Below, in pieces: positions 34,418 through 43,269 of a DNA stretch of 64,000 nt (positions are counted from its first letter, which is position 1; each line of letters starts with the position of its first letter). The notes below the pieces were generated by a model. It saw only the letters and a program-made list of their open reading frames with translations. It made no database searches and was not told the DNA's origin. The position numbers were made by a program, and so were the translations under genes. Source of the stretch: Sporocytophaga sp. (GTDB lineage Bacteria; Bacteroidota; Bacteroidia; Cytophagales; Cytophagaceae); assembly GCF_017745095.1 (NCBI RefSeq), contig NZ_JAGHZZ010000018.1, positions 1 to 64,000 of the forward strand, in the 5' to 3' direction.

Positions 34418-34969
34418 TTGAAAAGTATTATATCCATATTTCTGATCATCAGTTGTATAGCTGTAATTTCTCTCAAGGATAGCCTCAGGAGTATCCACAG
34501 TCTTTTGCATTATATTCCTAATCCGTTTCACAGTCACGTTCATATTCATAGTCACCTTCATACTCATACGCATCGTTCAGGTAATGAACATGACCATAAC
34601 CATCGATCTAATCACTATTTAAAAAGCCATCCCCAGGTTGAGCATGCATATGAGGTGCATCACCATCATCAAGCAGAATCTGCTGGTACGAATAAGGATG
34701 AGGTAAAAAATGTTCATAAACATTCGCAAGATCATGATGTATTGGAACACTTTGGATTGGAAAATCAGGAAGATGAATCATCCGCAGACGGTAGAAAGAA
34801 AGAAGGAAAAAACTCGTTTAAGATTCAATTATATCCTGGTATCTATTATCAATATGGTTTCAATGTAAATGAAAATGTTGCAGAGAATTATTTTCACGGA
34901 AATAATAATTTCTTCTTAATATATTTTCAAAATCCTCCATCACCTCCTCCTGAATATACTCTTTCTTAA
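34418..34969 (+). CDS. Histidine-rich exported protein, probably metal-binding
   Basis: A 183-residue protein with a hydrophobic N-terminus (about 3-19) and about 25 histidines between residues 26 and 115, many as HSH, HTH, HDH and one HHHH. The C-terminal third is ordinary and ends in a proline-rich PPSPPPEYTLS tail. The start must be TTG: the frame is closed by TAA four codons upstream and no internal ATG occurs before the His-rich region. The His clusters imply binding of zinc, nickel, cobalt or copper. A TonB-dependent receptor follows 170 bp downstream, and the pair looks like a metal-uptake unit; the metal cannot be told from sequence. The family is not recognised. Confidence 0.65.
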   Translation: MKSIISIFLIISCIAVISLKDSLRSIHSLLHYIPNPFHSHVHIHSHLHTHTHRSGNEHDHNHRSNHYLKSHPQVEHAYEVHHHHQAESAGTNKDEVKNVHKHSQDHDVLEHFGLENQEDESSADGRKKEGKNSFKIQLYPGIYYQYGFNVNENVAENYFHGNNNFFLIYFQNPPSPPPEYTLS

Positions 34970-35138
34970 TTTTTAATTCCCAATCAATCCTTTAGTGTTG
35001 TGGTACATTCGGCCCACCTGATATTGGATTGCCCGGAATTGAATAATGATCTTTATAGGTCATTATAGCCCTATCCCTACGTCTATTATATATGAAGGTA
35101 GGGAGGATTTTATATTCTTATCATTTATTGATTTTCAA

Positions 35139-37391
35139 ATGAAGCAGTATATACTTTTTACAGCAATATTCGTTTTGCTGGGCTGTCCTGCTTTTGCTCA
35201 TGGAGTTATCAAGGGCAGGATAGTTAACTCAAAAACCGGAGAGCCACTGAATAATGCAGTGATTATTCTAAGGGAAAATAATTCAATGATTTTGAGTGAT
35301 GAAAGCGGAGCTTTTGAGTTTCGCAGACTGGAAACCGGGATTTACCATTTAGACTGTTCGATGCTGGGATACAGGTCAAAATCTCAGGAAGTATTAGTAG
35401 ATGAGAATGAAGTAAGATCTGAAACAATTAAAATGGAAGAAGGATTCCTTCAGATAGATCAGATTACAGTTTCCCCGAGAAAAGAAGTAAATTATTTCAA
35501 TGCGATAGACTTTCGTTTAAGACCAACCCAGACCACCCAGGATTTGCTGAGGCTTGTACCTGGCTTGTTCATCGCTCAGCATGCCGGTGGTGGAAAAGCA
35601 GAACAGATATTTATTAGAGGCTTTGATGTCGATCATGGTACGGATGTGGCAATTTCTGTTGATGGTATACCTGTTAACATGGCTTCACATGCTCATGGTC
35701 AGGGGTATGCAGATCTTCATTTTGTAATTCCCGAAACGATTGAGGGAATGGACTTTTCCAAAGGGTCATACGACGCAAGGACAGGTAATTTTAATACTGC
35801 AGGGGCTGTTCGTTTTCAGACTTTAAATTATTTGAGGAAGAACATGTTGAAATTTGAAGCCGGTAGCTTTAATACCTACAGAGGGGTGACAATGTTAAAG
35901 CTGCTTGATAAAGTGGATTCGATAAACTCACGCAGGCAAAATGCTTATATAGCATCAGAGTTTGTGACGACCAAGGGATATTTTGTGTATCCGCAAAACT
36001 TTCAGCGTCTGAATATAATGGGAAAGTATACAGCAGATTTGAATAGCTCTACAAGTCTTAGTCTTTCGCTTTCAACATTTGCAAGCCAGTGGGATGCTTC
36101 AGGGCAAATTCCTGAAAGGGCTGTAAGAAGTGGACTGATATCCTGGTATGGCGCCATTGACCCTACAGAAGGAGGAAATACATCAAGAAGCAATGCTAAT
36201 CTTTCTTTAGTAAAAACACTTAACGATGGTGCAGTTATCAGAAATCAGTTATATGGAATAAACTATAAGTTTAATCTATACTCGAATTTTACCTTCTTTA
36301 AAGACGATACTATTAATGGAGATGAAATCTATCAATATGAAGAAAGAAATATTTTCGGATATAATGGTTCATACTCAAAGAGCTATGAGATACTTGGAGT
36401 AAAGACTTCTACAATAGCGGGTTTCGGGTTAAGAGATGATAATATAAGGGACATAGGGCTGGCTCATACTGTTAGAAGAAGAATACTCAATGATATTAAA
36501 AAGGGAGATATTGATGAGACAAATGCTAATGTGTTTGCAAATCAATCTTTTTATCTTTCTCCAAGAGTTACTCTGAATCTTGGTCTCCGATATGATGCTT
36601 TTACTTTTCGATATAATGACAGGCTTTCTGATACTCTCGGTAAATCAAGAAGTTTGAATGTATTCAGTCCAAAAGTAAATCTGTATTACAATCTTTCATA
36701 TGGAGCACAAGTATACCTTAGTGCAGGCAAGGGATATCACTCCAATGATACCAGGGTATCTGTTATGGATTCCGTGCGCAATAAGATACCTTCTGCATAT
36801 GGACTTGATCTTGGTACTAATTTGAAAATCGGCAATAGAATTTTTATGAATGCTGCTTTATGGGTACTCACCATGGATACAGAGTATACTTATACAGGTG
36901 ATGATGGTACAATAGGTTCCGAAGGCAGAAGCCGGCGATATGGATTGGATCTCAGTGCAAGAGGGCAATTGAACAAATGGTTGTTTTTTGATTTTGATTT
37001 TAATTACTGTAAATCAAGGCTTACAGATAATTCTGATGAGACAGGATATCTACCTTTAGCTCCTAAGTTCTCTAGTATTGCGGGGCTTAGCATTCGTAAT
37101 CTTAATGGATTTAATGCAAGCTTACGATACCGCTATCTGGGTCAAAGGCCCGCTGCCGAAGATAACTCTATTGTAGCCCAGGGATATTTTATTATTGATG
37201 CAGTAGTGAACTACAATGCAGAGAGATTTCAGATTTCATTATCAGCAGAGAATCTCTTTAACCAAAAATGGAAAGAAGCTCAATTTGCCACAGAATCAAG
37301 GCTGCGAGGAGAGAGTATTCCTGTAACGGAGATTCACTTCACCCCGGGAACCCCTTTGTTTGTTAAAGCAGGAATAACCTATTTATTCTAA
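35139..37391 (+). CDS. TonB-dependent receptor with carboxypeptidase-regulatory-like domain, probable metal uptake
   Basis: A 750-residue outer-membrane receptor. I choose MKQYILFTAIFV (signal peptide ending AFAHG) over a Met 31 codons upstream. Domains: a CarboxypepD_reg-like beta sandwich (about 22-105, IKGRIVNSKTGEPLNNAVI), a plug domain (about 115-225), then a 22-strand barrel ending in LFVKAGITYLF. The plug has IFIRGFDVDHGTDVAISVDG followed by a MASHAHGQGYADLHF segment. These His residues, and the adjacent His-rich protein, suggest zinc or another transition metal or its chelate as cargo. No SusD partner is present, so it is not a glycan SusC. An inverted repeat TCCCTAC...GTAGGGA lies in the leader (35074-35104). 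Confidence 0.85.
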   Translation: MKQYILFTAIFVLLGCPAFAHGVIKGRIVNSKTGEPLNNAVIILRENNSMILSDESGAFEFRRLETGIYHLDCSMLGYRSKSQEVLVDENEVRSETIKMEEGFLQIDQITVSPRKEVNYFNAIDFRLRPTQTTQDLLRLVPGLFIAQHAGGGKAEQIFIRGFDVDHGTDVAISVDGIPVNMASHAHGQGYADLHFVIPETIEGMDFSKGSYDARTGNFNTAGAVRFQTLNYLRKNMLKFEAGSFNTYRGVTMLKLLDKVDSINSRRQNAYIASEFVTTKGYFVYPQNFQRLNIMGKYTADLNSSTSLSLSLSTFASQWDASGQIPERAVRSGLISWYGAIDPTEGGNTSRSNANLSLVKTLNDGAVIRNQLYGINYKFNLYSNFTFFKDDTINGDEIYQYEERNIFGYNGSYSKSYEILGVKTSTIAGFGLRDDNIRDIGLAHTVRRRILNDIKKGDIDETNANVFANQSFYLSPRVTLNLGLRYDAFTFRYNDRLSDTLGKSRSLNVFSPKVNLYYNLSYGAQVYLSAGKGYHSNDTRVSVMDSVRNKIPSAYGLDLGTNLKIGNRIFMNAALWVLTMDTEYTYTGDDGTIGSEGRSRRYGLDLSARGQLNKWLFFDFDFNYCKSRLTDNSDETGYLPLAPKFSSIAGLSIRNLNGFNASLRYRYLGQRPAAEDNSIVAQGYFIIDAVVNYNAERFQISLSAENLFNQKWKEAQFATESRLRGESIPVTEIHFTPGTPLFVKAGITYLF

Positions 37392-37491
37392 AGAAATAAT
37401 AGAAAGGGGAATTGCAATTCCCCTTTCCTGTTTTGCCGAACGATAGATGATTTTGTTTAGTTATAATTTATATAACTTTAAAGTTCGGCTT

Positions 37492-37857
37492 ATGACACTC
37501 ATTAATTTCGCCAGATCTGAATTTGTAAAGTCAGTGAGTGATGGTTCAAAAAACTTTACAATAAGAAAAATGAGAAAACACCCTTTTAATAAAGGGGAGA
37601 AATTACAATTATATACGGGTCTTAGATCAAGGCATGCCATAAAACTTCGGGATGCTGTTTGTAAAAATGTATGGGATCTTCGGATAGAAGAGCATGAAGG
37701 AACTTTTTTATTTAAGCTGAATGGACGAAGGCTCTCGTATGAGAGAGTCAATGGAATTGCCCGGAAAGTGGGCTTCAGGACAGTTGATTTATGGATTAGC
37801 TATTTTAAGGAGAAATATGAATTTCCATTCGAAGGGCAGTTAATTGAATGGAATTAA
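37492..37857 (+). CDS. Small hypothetical protein, possibly ASCH/PUA-like
   Basis: A 121-residue protein starting MTLINFARSEF; a Met 15 codons upstream is less likely. The order FTIRKMRKHPFNKGEKLQLY, then a basic central part and a C-terminal DLWISYFKEKYEFPFEGQLIEW, resembles small ASCH/PUA-like beta-barrel proteins that bind RNA or nucleotides, where a KxFxIR...GD/GE-KL.LYTG pattern is common. I hold this as a weak fold guess, since no catalytic residue is diagnostic. It stands alone between the TonB receptor and a 350-bp gap. Confidence 0.45.
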   Translation: MTLINFARSEFVKSVSDGSKNFTIRKMRKHPFNKGEKLQLYTGLRSRHAIKLRDAVCKNVWDLRIEEHEGTFLFKLNGRRLSYERVNGIARKVGFRTVDLWISYFKEKYEFPFEGQLIEWN

Positions 37858-38204
37858 CTACACTTTTTTATAAGCAAATTAAAGACTCATACATATAAGA
37901 GGAATTGAAATAATCGGAGGGAACTTTCTATGTATCCCTTGTTTAATTTATAAACGTCTCACTGAAATGGAACAAAGGAACCTTATAATTTTTATAAAGC
38001 AATTACCTATGCCTTAAATACCTGTTCTTTAAGGGAAGATACCTAGTTCCAATAGAAGATTTTGAATAATTATATAACTAAGGATTAATTCAAGGGTTAA
38101 TAAAGAAATCATCTGTTTTCGCTGAAAGAAGATTCAGTAGTTATGTTTGATATTTACTCATCACTATTCCCCAATAATAGAAGATTATAAAACTCCATAA
38201 GAGG
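37858..38204. other. 350-bp gap, nothing recognised
   Basis: AT-rich with no ORF of protein character, no strong hairpin with T-run and no clear promoter. A 7-codon frame (ATG at 37931, MYPLFNL) preceded by GGAGGG is noted, but I give it no weight. Confidence 0.4.
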
Positions 38205-38876
38205 ATGTTGAGAGATAGCTTTATTGTAGTAGAGTTTCTGGCAATAGCCTCAGGGTGCCTATCGGGCGTATTGCATGCCCTTAGGAGAAACTTTGATATA
38301 GTTGGAGTAATGATTATCGGGATAGCATCCGGCGTTGGTGGGGGGATATTAAGAGATATTCTGATTAGCGAAGGACCTCCTTTGGTAATTAAATATGAAA
38401 GTTATCTGATTACAATTTTGTCAGCAACGTTTATAGGAATGTTTTTTGGTACATTAGTTGACCGATTGCAAAAGGTCATCTGGCATATTGACGCTTTTTC
38501 TCTTGGTTTTTTTACAATAGCAGGTATGCAACGTGCTTTCCTTAACGATCTGTCGGTACTGCCCGCATTATTTCTAGGCGTTATTACGGCTACTGGGGGC
38601 GGATTATTGAGAGATGTATTGTCAAGGGAAACTCCGATAATATTATTGCCAGGGCATCCGCATTCACTGGCATCTCTTTTTGGTGGAATTGTCTATATGA
38701 TATTTATAAAGCTTTTCGGATTTGAGATAATTATAAGCGAGGTAATTGGAGTTATTGCAACTTATATATTAAAACTCCTTGCTTTAAAATATGATCTTAT
38801 AGTTCCTACCCCTCCGGATGTAATGCATCATATACAGAAGTTTATGTCAAGGCGAAAGAGCAAAGGGGAAAAATGA
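38205..38876 (+). CDS. TRIC-family (UPF0126) cation channel protein
   Basis: A 223-residue membrane protein with about seven helices in two repeated halves. Each half carries the family signature: GGGILRD at residues 45-51 and GGGLLRD at about 131-137. UPF0126/YadS-type proteins are bacterial homologues of the trimeric intracellular cation (TRIC) channels, with K+ conductance shown for a few members. YadS has also been linked to glycine uptake. Length and topology are normal. It is a single gene with no visible operon partner on the plus strand. Confidence 0.85.
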   Translation: MLRDSFIVVEFLAIASGCLSGVLHALRRNFDIVGVMIIGIASGVGGGILRDILISEGPPLVIKYESYLITILSATFIGMFFGTLVDRLQKVIWHIDAFSLGFFTIAGMQRAFLNDLSVLPALFLGVITATGGGLLRDVLSRETPIILLPGHPHSLASLFGGIVYMIFIKLFGFEIIISEVIGVIATYILKLLALKYDLIVPTPPDVMHHIQKFMSRRKSKGEK

Positions 38877-38916
38877 GTTTTTAAATAATATCTTATTGAT
38901 ACTTTATTTTTGGTGA

Positions 38917-39294
38917 TTAATGAAAAACAAGAAGTTGAATTAACCAATAGTATATCCATAAAACTCCCGCTAAATTCAGTATAAGAATAACTAGGTTTTT
39001 ATTAGTCCCGTATTGAAGTCCAAGAATTGCTGGTATGATAAAAAGGGTGGCAATCCCTGAAGTGAGGAGAATATAAATGCCATAGCCTGAATTACTTTTT
39101 GATGTTAAAATAATGAATGACAGATACCAGAAATAAAAATTCCCCGCGAAGCTAAGAAAAGATAATACTCCGTTCACATATCTCAGTTTTGTCAATATAA
39201 CTTCTTTAGATTTTAATCTTTTGTTGATTTTTGTAATGATCAATACAAAAGCAATAAAACATATAAGCGTAAGGAATAAGATAGGTATGCTCAT
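38917..39294 (-). CDS. Small four-helix membrane protein, unknown
   Basis: A 125-residue protein with four hydrophobic segments (about 3-20, 43-62, 72-90, 102-122) and a short basic loop after the first (KINKRLKSKEVILTKLR). I recognise no family. It sits convergent to the TRIC gene, with 40 bp between the stops, and its stop lies in an A/T-rich run. Small uniform helices suggest a membrane-integral accessory or transporter-like protein; nothing more can be said. Confidence 0.55.
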   Translation of the reverse strand: MSIPILFLTLICFIAFVLIITKINKRLKSKEVILTKLRYVNGVLSFLSFAGNFYFWYLSFIILTSKSNSGYGIYILLTSGIATLFIIPAILGLQYGTNKNLVILILNLAGVLWIYYWLIQLLVFH

Positions 39295-39403
39295 AGCTGA
39301 TTTTGACAGGTATTTAAATAAGAAAAGTAGTAATTTATTAATGAGGAACAGTAGTTAAAAAAGATAAAATACTTTTTCTTTTTGAAAAAGATTTGGTATC
39401 AAA

Positions 39404-39431
39404 AAAGCACGATCTGAAAGGATCGTGCTTT
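39404..39431 (-). terminator. Terminator of the aspartokinase gene
   Basis: An 11-bp stem AAAGCACGATC / GATCGTGCTTT with a 6-nt loop. On the minus strand it is followed by a T-run, so it fits the end of the aspartokinase transcript 34 bp upstream. Confidence 0.85.
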
Positions 39432-39466
39432 TAAACTTTTAGCTTTAAGTTTTAGGCTTACAACTT
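39432..39466 (-). repeat. 7-bp tandem array touching the aspartokinase stop codon
   Basis: On the minus strand the heptads read AAGTTGT, AAGCCTA, AAACTTA, AAGCTAA, AAGTTTA in strict phase. The array overlaps the stop codon of the aspartokinase and leads directly into its terminator. Confidence 0.65.
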
Positions 39467-40871
39467 ATTTAATACTCTCAGCAACAGCAGGCTCAAAGAA
39501 CATTGTTTTATTCAATGCAATGATTGACTTATTAAAGTCTTCACGGTTCACAATGAATTGAAGGTTTACTTTTCTCAAAGAGAAACCTGCACTCTTAATA
39601 TTGACATTAGCTTCAGCCAATGCACCAGCAGCTTTGCCAAGTACACCTGGCTGATCCATGTTGGAACCGATCATACAAACAATTGCTACTTTTTCAACCG
39701 CTACTTTCTGATATTCTTTCTCTAGTTCATCAACTAACTTTTGTTTAAAGTCTTTCTCCCAGATTACCATAGAAATACTATTGGCACTTGTTGCTTTGAA
39801 GATGTAGCTAACTTTGTAAGATTCGAACTTCTGCATGATCTTAAGATCAGAGCCAACTGCACCTACCATAAGAGGATCGAAAATCTCTATGATAACAGCC
39901 TTAGGCGTTCCTGTGATCACATCCACTTTTTTCTTTGGAGAAATATATTCTCTTGTGATTAAAGTACCTGGATGCTCTGGTTCGAATGCATTTTTGATTC
40001 TTAGGTCAATGCCCATCATTTCAAGAGGTTTGGATGCTTTCGGGTGAATAGCTTCCATTCCAACATCTGCAAGCTGATCAGCTACATCATAGTTGGTGTT
40101 GCAAACAGGGATACAGTTTTCAACTCCAACAATATTAGGATCTGCAGAAGATAAGTGATATTCTTTATGTATGATAGCTTCCTGAGGTTTTACAGCAACA
40201 GCAATCTTACAGAAGGTAACCTCTGAATATCCTCTGTCGAATTCTCTCATAATACCCTCCGTGCCTTTTGTATATCCTGTAACAACGCAGATGGTTTTAG
40301 AGAAATCTATGTCTTTGAAAGAATGCTCAATGCGCTGATCTATTGTGAAAGGATAGTGATCATCAAATCCTCCAAGATCTATAAGGGTTGCATTGATACC
40401 ATGTTTCTGAAGAATGTTGGCAAAAACAAATGCCGAATGAGATTCACCAAGAGAAGCAAGAATCTCTCTGGATGCCTGAAGTATGTTTTCACTGCTTACA
40501 TAACCTGAAGCAAGAACGTTAGCCAAGTTCTCAAGGAATTTCTCCGCCTGAGATATTTTATTGGCAATGTATTCGTCTGCAAGTTTCAAATCTAGCCCAA
40601 GGTCAACGTATTTTTTGTTGATCTCCTGAAGCTTTTCAGTAGTTTCCTTCAAAGGTTTGTGGAAGTCCTTTTGCTGGGTAATATGATGGTAAACTCCTGG
40701 TTCTCCTGTTTTCTTATTTTCCAGCAGCCAGTTGGTTACTCCCGAAAAAGCGGAAACCACAAAAATTCTGTTATAAAGGTTTTCATTTTCTCTGCCATAT
40801 AATACGATGTTTTTCATTACATCATGAAGGGCAGTCATACATGTTCCACCTATTTTTTCTACTGTAAGCAT
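39465..40871 (-). CDS. Aspartokinase of the ectoine-cluster (Ask_Ect) type
   Basis: A 468-residue aspartate kinase: phosphorylation of L-aspartate, first step to lysine, threonine, methionine or diaminopimelate. The N-terminal substrate motif is VEKIGGTCM instead of the usual KFGGTS. FVVSAFSGVTN, KKTGEPGVY, ASLGESHSAF, DRGYSEVTF, EAIIHKEYHLSSADPN and MEAIHPKASKPLEM follow in the order I recall for the Ask_Ect enzymes that accompany ectoine biosynthesis genes. Two ACT-type regulatory domains occupy about 330-468. No ectABC genes are visible on either side; the neighbours are a membrane protein and a divergent T9SS protein. The feedback sensitivity cannot be read from sequence. Subtype assignment is from memory of the family pattern. 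Confidence 0.8.
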   Translation of the reverse strand: MLTVEKIGGTCMTALHDVMKNIVLYGRENENLYNRIFVVSAFSGVTNWLLENKKTGEPGVYHHITQQKDFHKPLKETTEKLQEINKKYVDLGLDLKLADEYIANKISQAEKFLENLANVLASGYVSSENILQASREILASLGESHSAFVFANILQKHGINATLIDLGGFDDHYPFTIDQRIEHSFKDIDFSKTICVVTGYTKGTEGIMREFDRGYSEVTFCKIAVAVKPQEAIIHKEYHLSSADPNIVGVENCIPVCNTNYDVADQLADVGMEAIHPKASKPLEMMGIDLRIKNAFEPEHPGTLITREYISPKKKVDVITGTPKAVIIEIFDPLMVGAVGSDLKIMQKFESYKVSYIFKATSANSISMVIWEKDFKQKLVDELEKEYQKVAVEKVAIVCMIGSNMDQPGVLGKAAGALAEANVNIKSAGFSLRKVNLQFIVNREDFNKSIIALNKTMFFEPAVAESIK

Positions 40872-41316
40872 TTTGAGATTTATGTTATATATTCACTTAA
40901 TGTGTCTTGCCAAAAGAGAAGTTCAGGTTATTATTCAGTTAAGAAATTGTGTCCTGAAATTTAAGACTGGAAGATAAAATCCATACCACTTCCAGGTTAG
41001 TATTCCCTTTACTTATGCAAATTTATTGCAAATTAAAGAATTTTTAGTGTTTTAGTCACGCGGATTTTAAGTTTGGTAGCAAGAATTTTTCTTAAAGAAG
41101 CGGGGGCACAGTTTATTTAATTTTCATTGTAAAATCCTATGGGTTATTCTCTTGTTAATCAGTTTGTTGTTGGTTAAGGTGATGAATAGCCAATTGTAAA
41201 CGAAAAATAGGGTTAATCTTCTGGCAGGAAAAACTTTTCTAATCTGCATTTACGTCCCTAATTTTCTTTACTTTGTGTATTAATTTTTTATAAAATTTTT
41301 AATCAAAGTTCATAAT
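40872..41316. other. 445-bp divergent intergenic region with possible aspartokinase leader
   Basis: On the minus strand, about 145-150 bp before the aspartokinase start, TAAATTTG (41018-41025) fits the -7 box TAnnTTTG, although no -33 partner is clear. Between it and the start are two inverted repeats: CTGGAAG / CTTCCAG (40967-40973, 40989-40995) and TTCAGG / CCTGAA (near 40922 and 40953). They could form alternative leader structures. No lysine-riboswitch pattern was recognised. No small gene is supported. Confidence 0.35.
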
Positions 41317-42618
41317 ATGAATAAATCAGTACAGAAACTTTTGTTGCTTTCAATCGCTTTAGTCATTTTTTTAGGGCAATTGTCACATGCAGGCTCTATA
41401 AATACTCTTGGGGTGTTTAGCCCTAATACCCGCAAAAAGTCCAAAAGGTCATTAGCGAGGATAGCTGAGTCCAAACTTTGGCTTCCGGAAACAGAAGCTT
41501 ATTATTATTGGGACTATGTTACAAATGACTGGGGTATATCACCAGATATTTCAAAAAATATATATGATGAAAAGGGGAATCTGCTAATGAATGTGAGTTT
41601 CTCTAATGCAGGCGACTCAATTTATAAAGAAGTCCATAAATATAATACTGATGGCAAGGAAATTGAAATCACCAGCTACTATTGGGGTGAAGAGGATTTT
41701 ATTCCTGAATATAGGCAATATAGTACTTATGATTCATATGGAAGGCCATTGGGTTATATAAGTCAAGTCTACCTTTTAAGTAAAAATGACTGGGAAAATG
41801 AATTGAAAGTTGAAAGCACTTATTCATCGATAGAACTTCAGTCGCCGGATAATTACATTCAATCCAGTTGGGATGGTGAAAAATGGAAGGTAATCAGTAA
41901 AGGTGCGAATATAGTGTGGAAAGATTTTGAAAATGGTGATATTGCTTCAGGATTTGTATATAAATACGGTATTGATACTTTAATGACGATATACTCAACG
42001 GATGGAGGTATTACCACTGGCATGATCTGGAGATATGAATATGATGTTTTTATTCCAATGGCTAAAACACTCTCATCAGTAGATGAACTGGGTAATACTA
42101 TTACAGTGCTTCAAGTATTAATGAATAATGAGTATCACGACTATCAAAAAACTACGGATTTGGTTGATGATTATGGAAATTACGCAGGTTCTGAGATTGC
42201 TTTCTGGAATGGATCTTGGGAAATTTCACAGTATAATATTTACAATAATACCTATAACGAAAGTGGTGATTTAGTGGAATCGGAAATAGTTAGTTATAAC
42301 CTTGATGGTAAGGGAAATACGGAAAAAGTTAAGGTTGTTTATTCTGATTTCTTAGTGATAACAGGGCTTCAAAGGTCTGAAAATTCTATGTCAAGATTTG
42401 CATATCCTAACCCAACAACAGGTGTTGTAAATATTGAGGTAGGAGGGGATGAGGTCCTGTTCTCTGTTTACAATTTACAGAATCAATTGATATTATCTTC
42501 AAGTACTTCGGGTGGAAAAGCAACTATTTTAATGGAGGCTTTACCATCAGGAGTCTATTTGTTAAAGTCTGTAAGCTCTTCAGGTAAATTGTATACAGAA
42601 AAACTAGTGAAGGAATAG
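41317..42618 (+). CDS. Secreted T9SS protein of unknown function with a type A sorting domain
   Basis: A 433-residue protein with a signal peptide (about 1-25, ending SHAG). The central region (about 45-340) is made of beta-rich segments with repeated Tyr-Trp-Asp style motifs (YYYWDYVTNDWG, YDEKGNLLM, YNTDGKEIEI, YDSYGRPLGY). These look like diverged RHS/YD-like or MORN-like strands in tandem. The C-terminus (about 360-433) is a type A sorting domain starting AYPNPTTGVVNIEV and ending KLVKE. It is exported by the type IX system and anchored or released at the surface. No catalytic residue pattern is recognisable. The gene is monocistronic, ended by a weak terminator. Confidence 0.75.
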   Translation: MNKSVQKLLLLSIALVIFLGQLSHAGSINTLGVFSPNTRKKSKRSLARIAESKLWLPETEAYYYWDYVTNDWGISPDISKNIYDEKGNLLMNVSFSNAGDSIYKEVHKYNTDGKEIEITSYYWGEEDFIPEYRQYSTYDSYGRPLGYISQVYLLSKNDWENELKVESTYSSIELQSPDNYIQSSWDGEKWKVISKGANIVWKDFENGDIASGFVYKYGIDTLMTIYSTDGGITTGMIWRYEYDVFIPMAKTLSSVDELGNTITVLQVLMNNEYHDYQKTTDLVDDYGNYAGSEIAFWNGSWEISQYNIYNNTYNESGDLVESEIVSYNLDGKGNTEKVKVVYSDFLVITGLQRSENSMSRFAYPNPTTGVVNIEVGGDEVLFSVYNLQNQLILSSSTSGGKATILMEALPSGVYLLKSVSSSGKLYTEKLVKE

Positions 42619-42647
42619 AATTTAGAGCTTAGCAATGAAGAAATAGA

Positions 42648-42682
42648 AAGGGAGGCTTGGTAATACTGACCTCTCTTTTTTT
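42648..42682 (+). terminator. Weak terminator after the T9SS protein
   Basis: The stem GGGAGG / CCTCTC (with a wobble) has a 14-nt loop and is followed by eight T residues. The T-run is convincing and the stem is weak. Confidence 0.5.
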
Positions 42683-42805
42683 TATCTAATGATGAAGTTT
42701 TGGGATTAATTGTCAGGGATTTAAATATTGGCCTGATTTCAATCAGGATCAGATGAAATAAAACCTTAGTTTTAATGTTATCTTTACAGGCAAATTCAAT
42801 TCAAA

Positions 42806-43213
42806 ATGCGAAGAAGACTAAATTTTTTAAAGACTGCATTTCTTACATTTTCACTTTTATTCATTGGAAGTATATTGACTTCATGCAAGAAAGATAATCC
42901 AAATCCTTATGTAAATTTTACTCTGGATCTAAATGAGAGTTCTAATTCTGCATTAAGGATGCCCGGCGGATCAGTAGTCAGCAATGGTGCGATCATTGTG
43001 AGATATTCCAACTCTTACCTGGCATTCTCCAACTCATGTACCTATGATGGCTGCGGGTTAAGTTATTCATCCATTTCCAATCGCTTTATCTGTTCCTGTG
43101 ATGGTAGTGAGTTTGATATTAATGGAAGGTATTTATCCGGATCACCAAGCCCCAATATTCCTCAATTTAATGTAACTCAGAATGGTAGCTTACTAACAAT
43201 TATTAGTAAGTAA
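42806..43213 (+). CDS. Rieske-like lipoprotein lacking the two histidine ligands
   Basis: A 135-residue lipoprotein with a hydrophobic leader and lipobox LTSC (Cys27). The mature part has the layout of a Rieske [2Fe-2S] domain: AFSNSCTYDGC, a 14-residue loop, FICSCDGSEFDINGRYLSGSP. A functional Rieske site reads CTHxGC and CPCHGS, with ligands Cys, His, Cys, His and a disulfide between the remaining cysteines. Here all four cysteines are kept but the ligand histidines are Tyr and Asp. A normal [2Fe-2S] cluster is therefore unlikely. Possible roles are a structural or redox-disulfide domain, or binding of another metal. The sequence around both sites was checked codon by codon. A DUF4239-DUF4136-OMP group follows 57 bp downstream. 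Confidence 0.75.
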   Translation: MRRRLNFLKTAFLTFSLLFIGSILTSCKKDNPNPYVNFTLDLNESSNSALRMPGGSVVSNGAIIVRYSNSYLAFSNSCTYDGCGLSYSSISNRFICSCDGSEFDINGRYLSGSPSPNIPQFNVTQNGSLLTIISK

Positions 43214-43269
43214 GACCTATCAAACAAAAGATAAAAAGTCTGGTTGCTTATTAGCAAATAAGGCTTTTT

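Noticed and set aside
34376-34573. Minus-strand frame overlapping the His-rich gene
   Set aside because: Met/Thr repeats in translation are the reverse of the CAT/CAC histidine codons.
40872-41316. Lysine riboswitch ahead of the aspartokinase
   Set aside because: No conserved lysine-riboswitch core could be recognised on the minus strand; only short inverted repeats are present.
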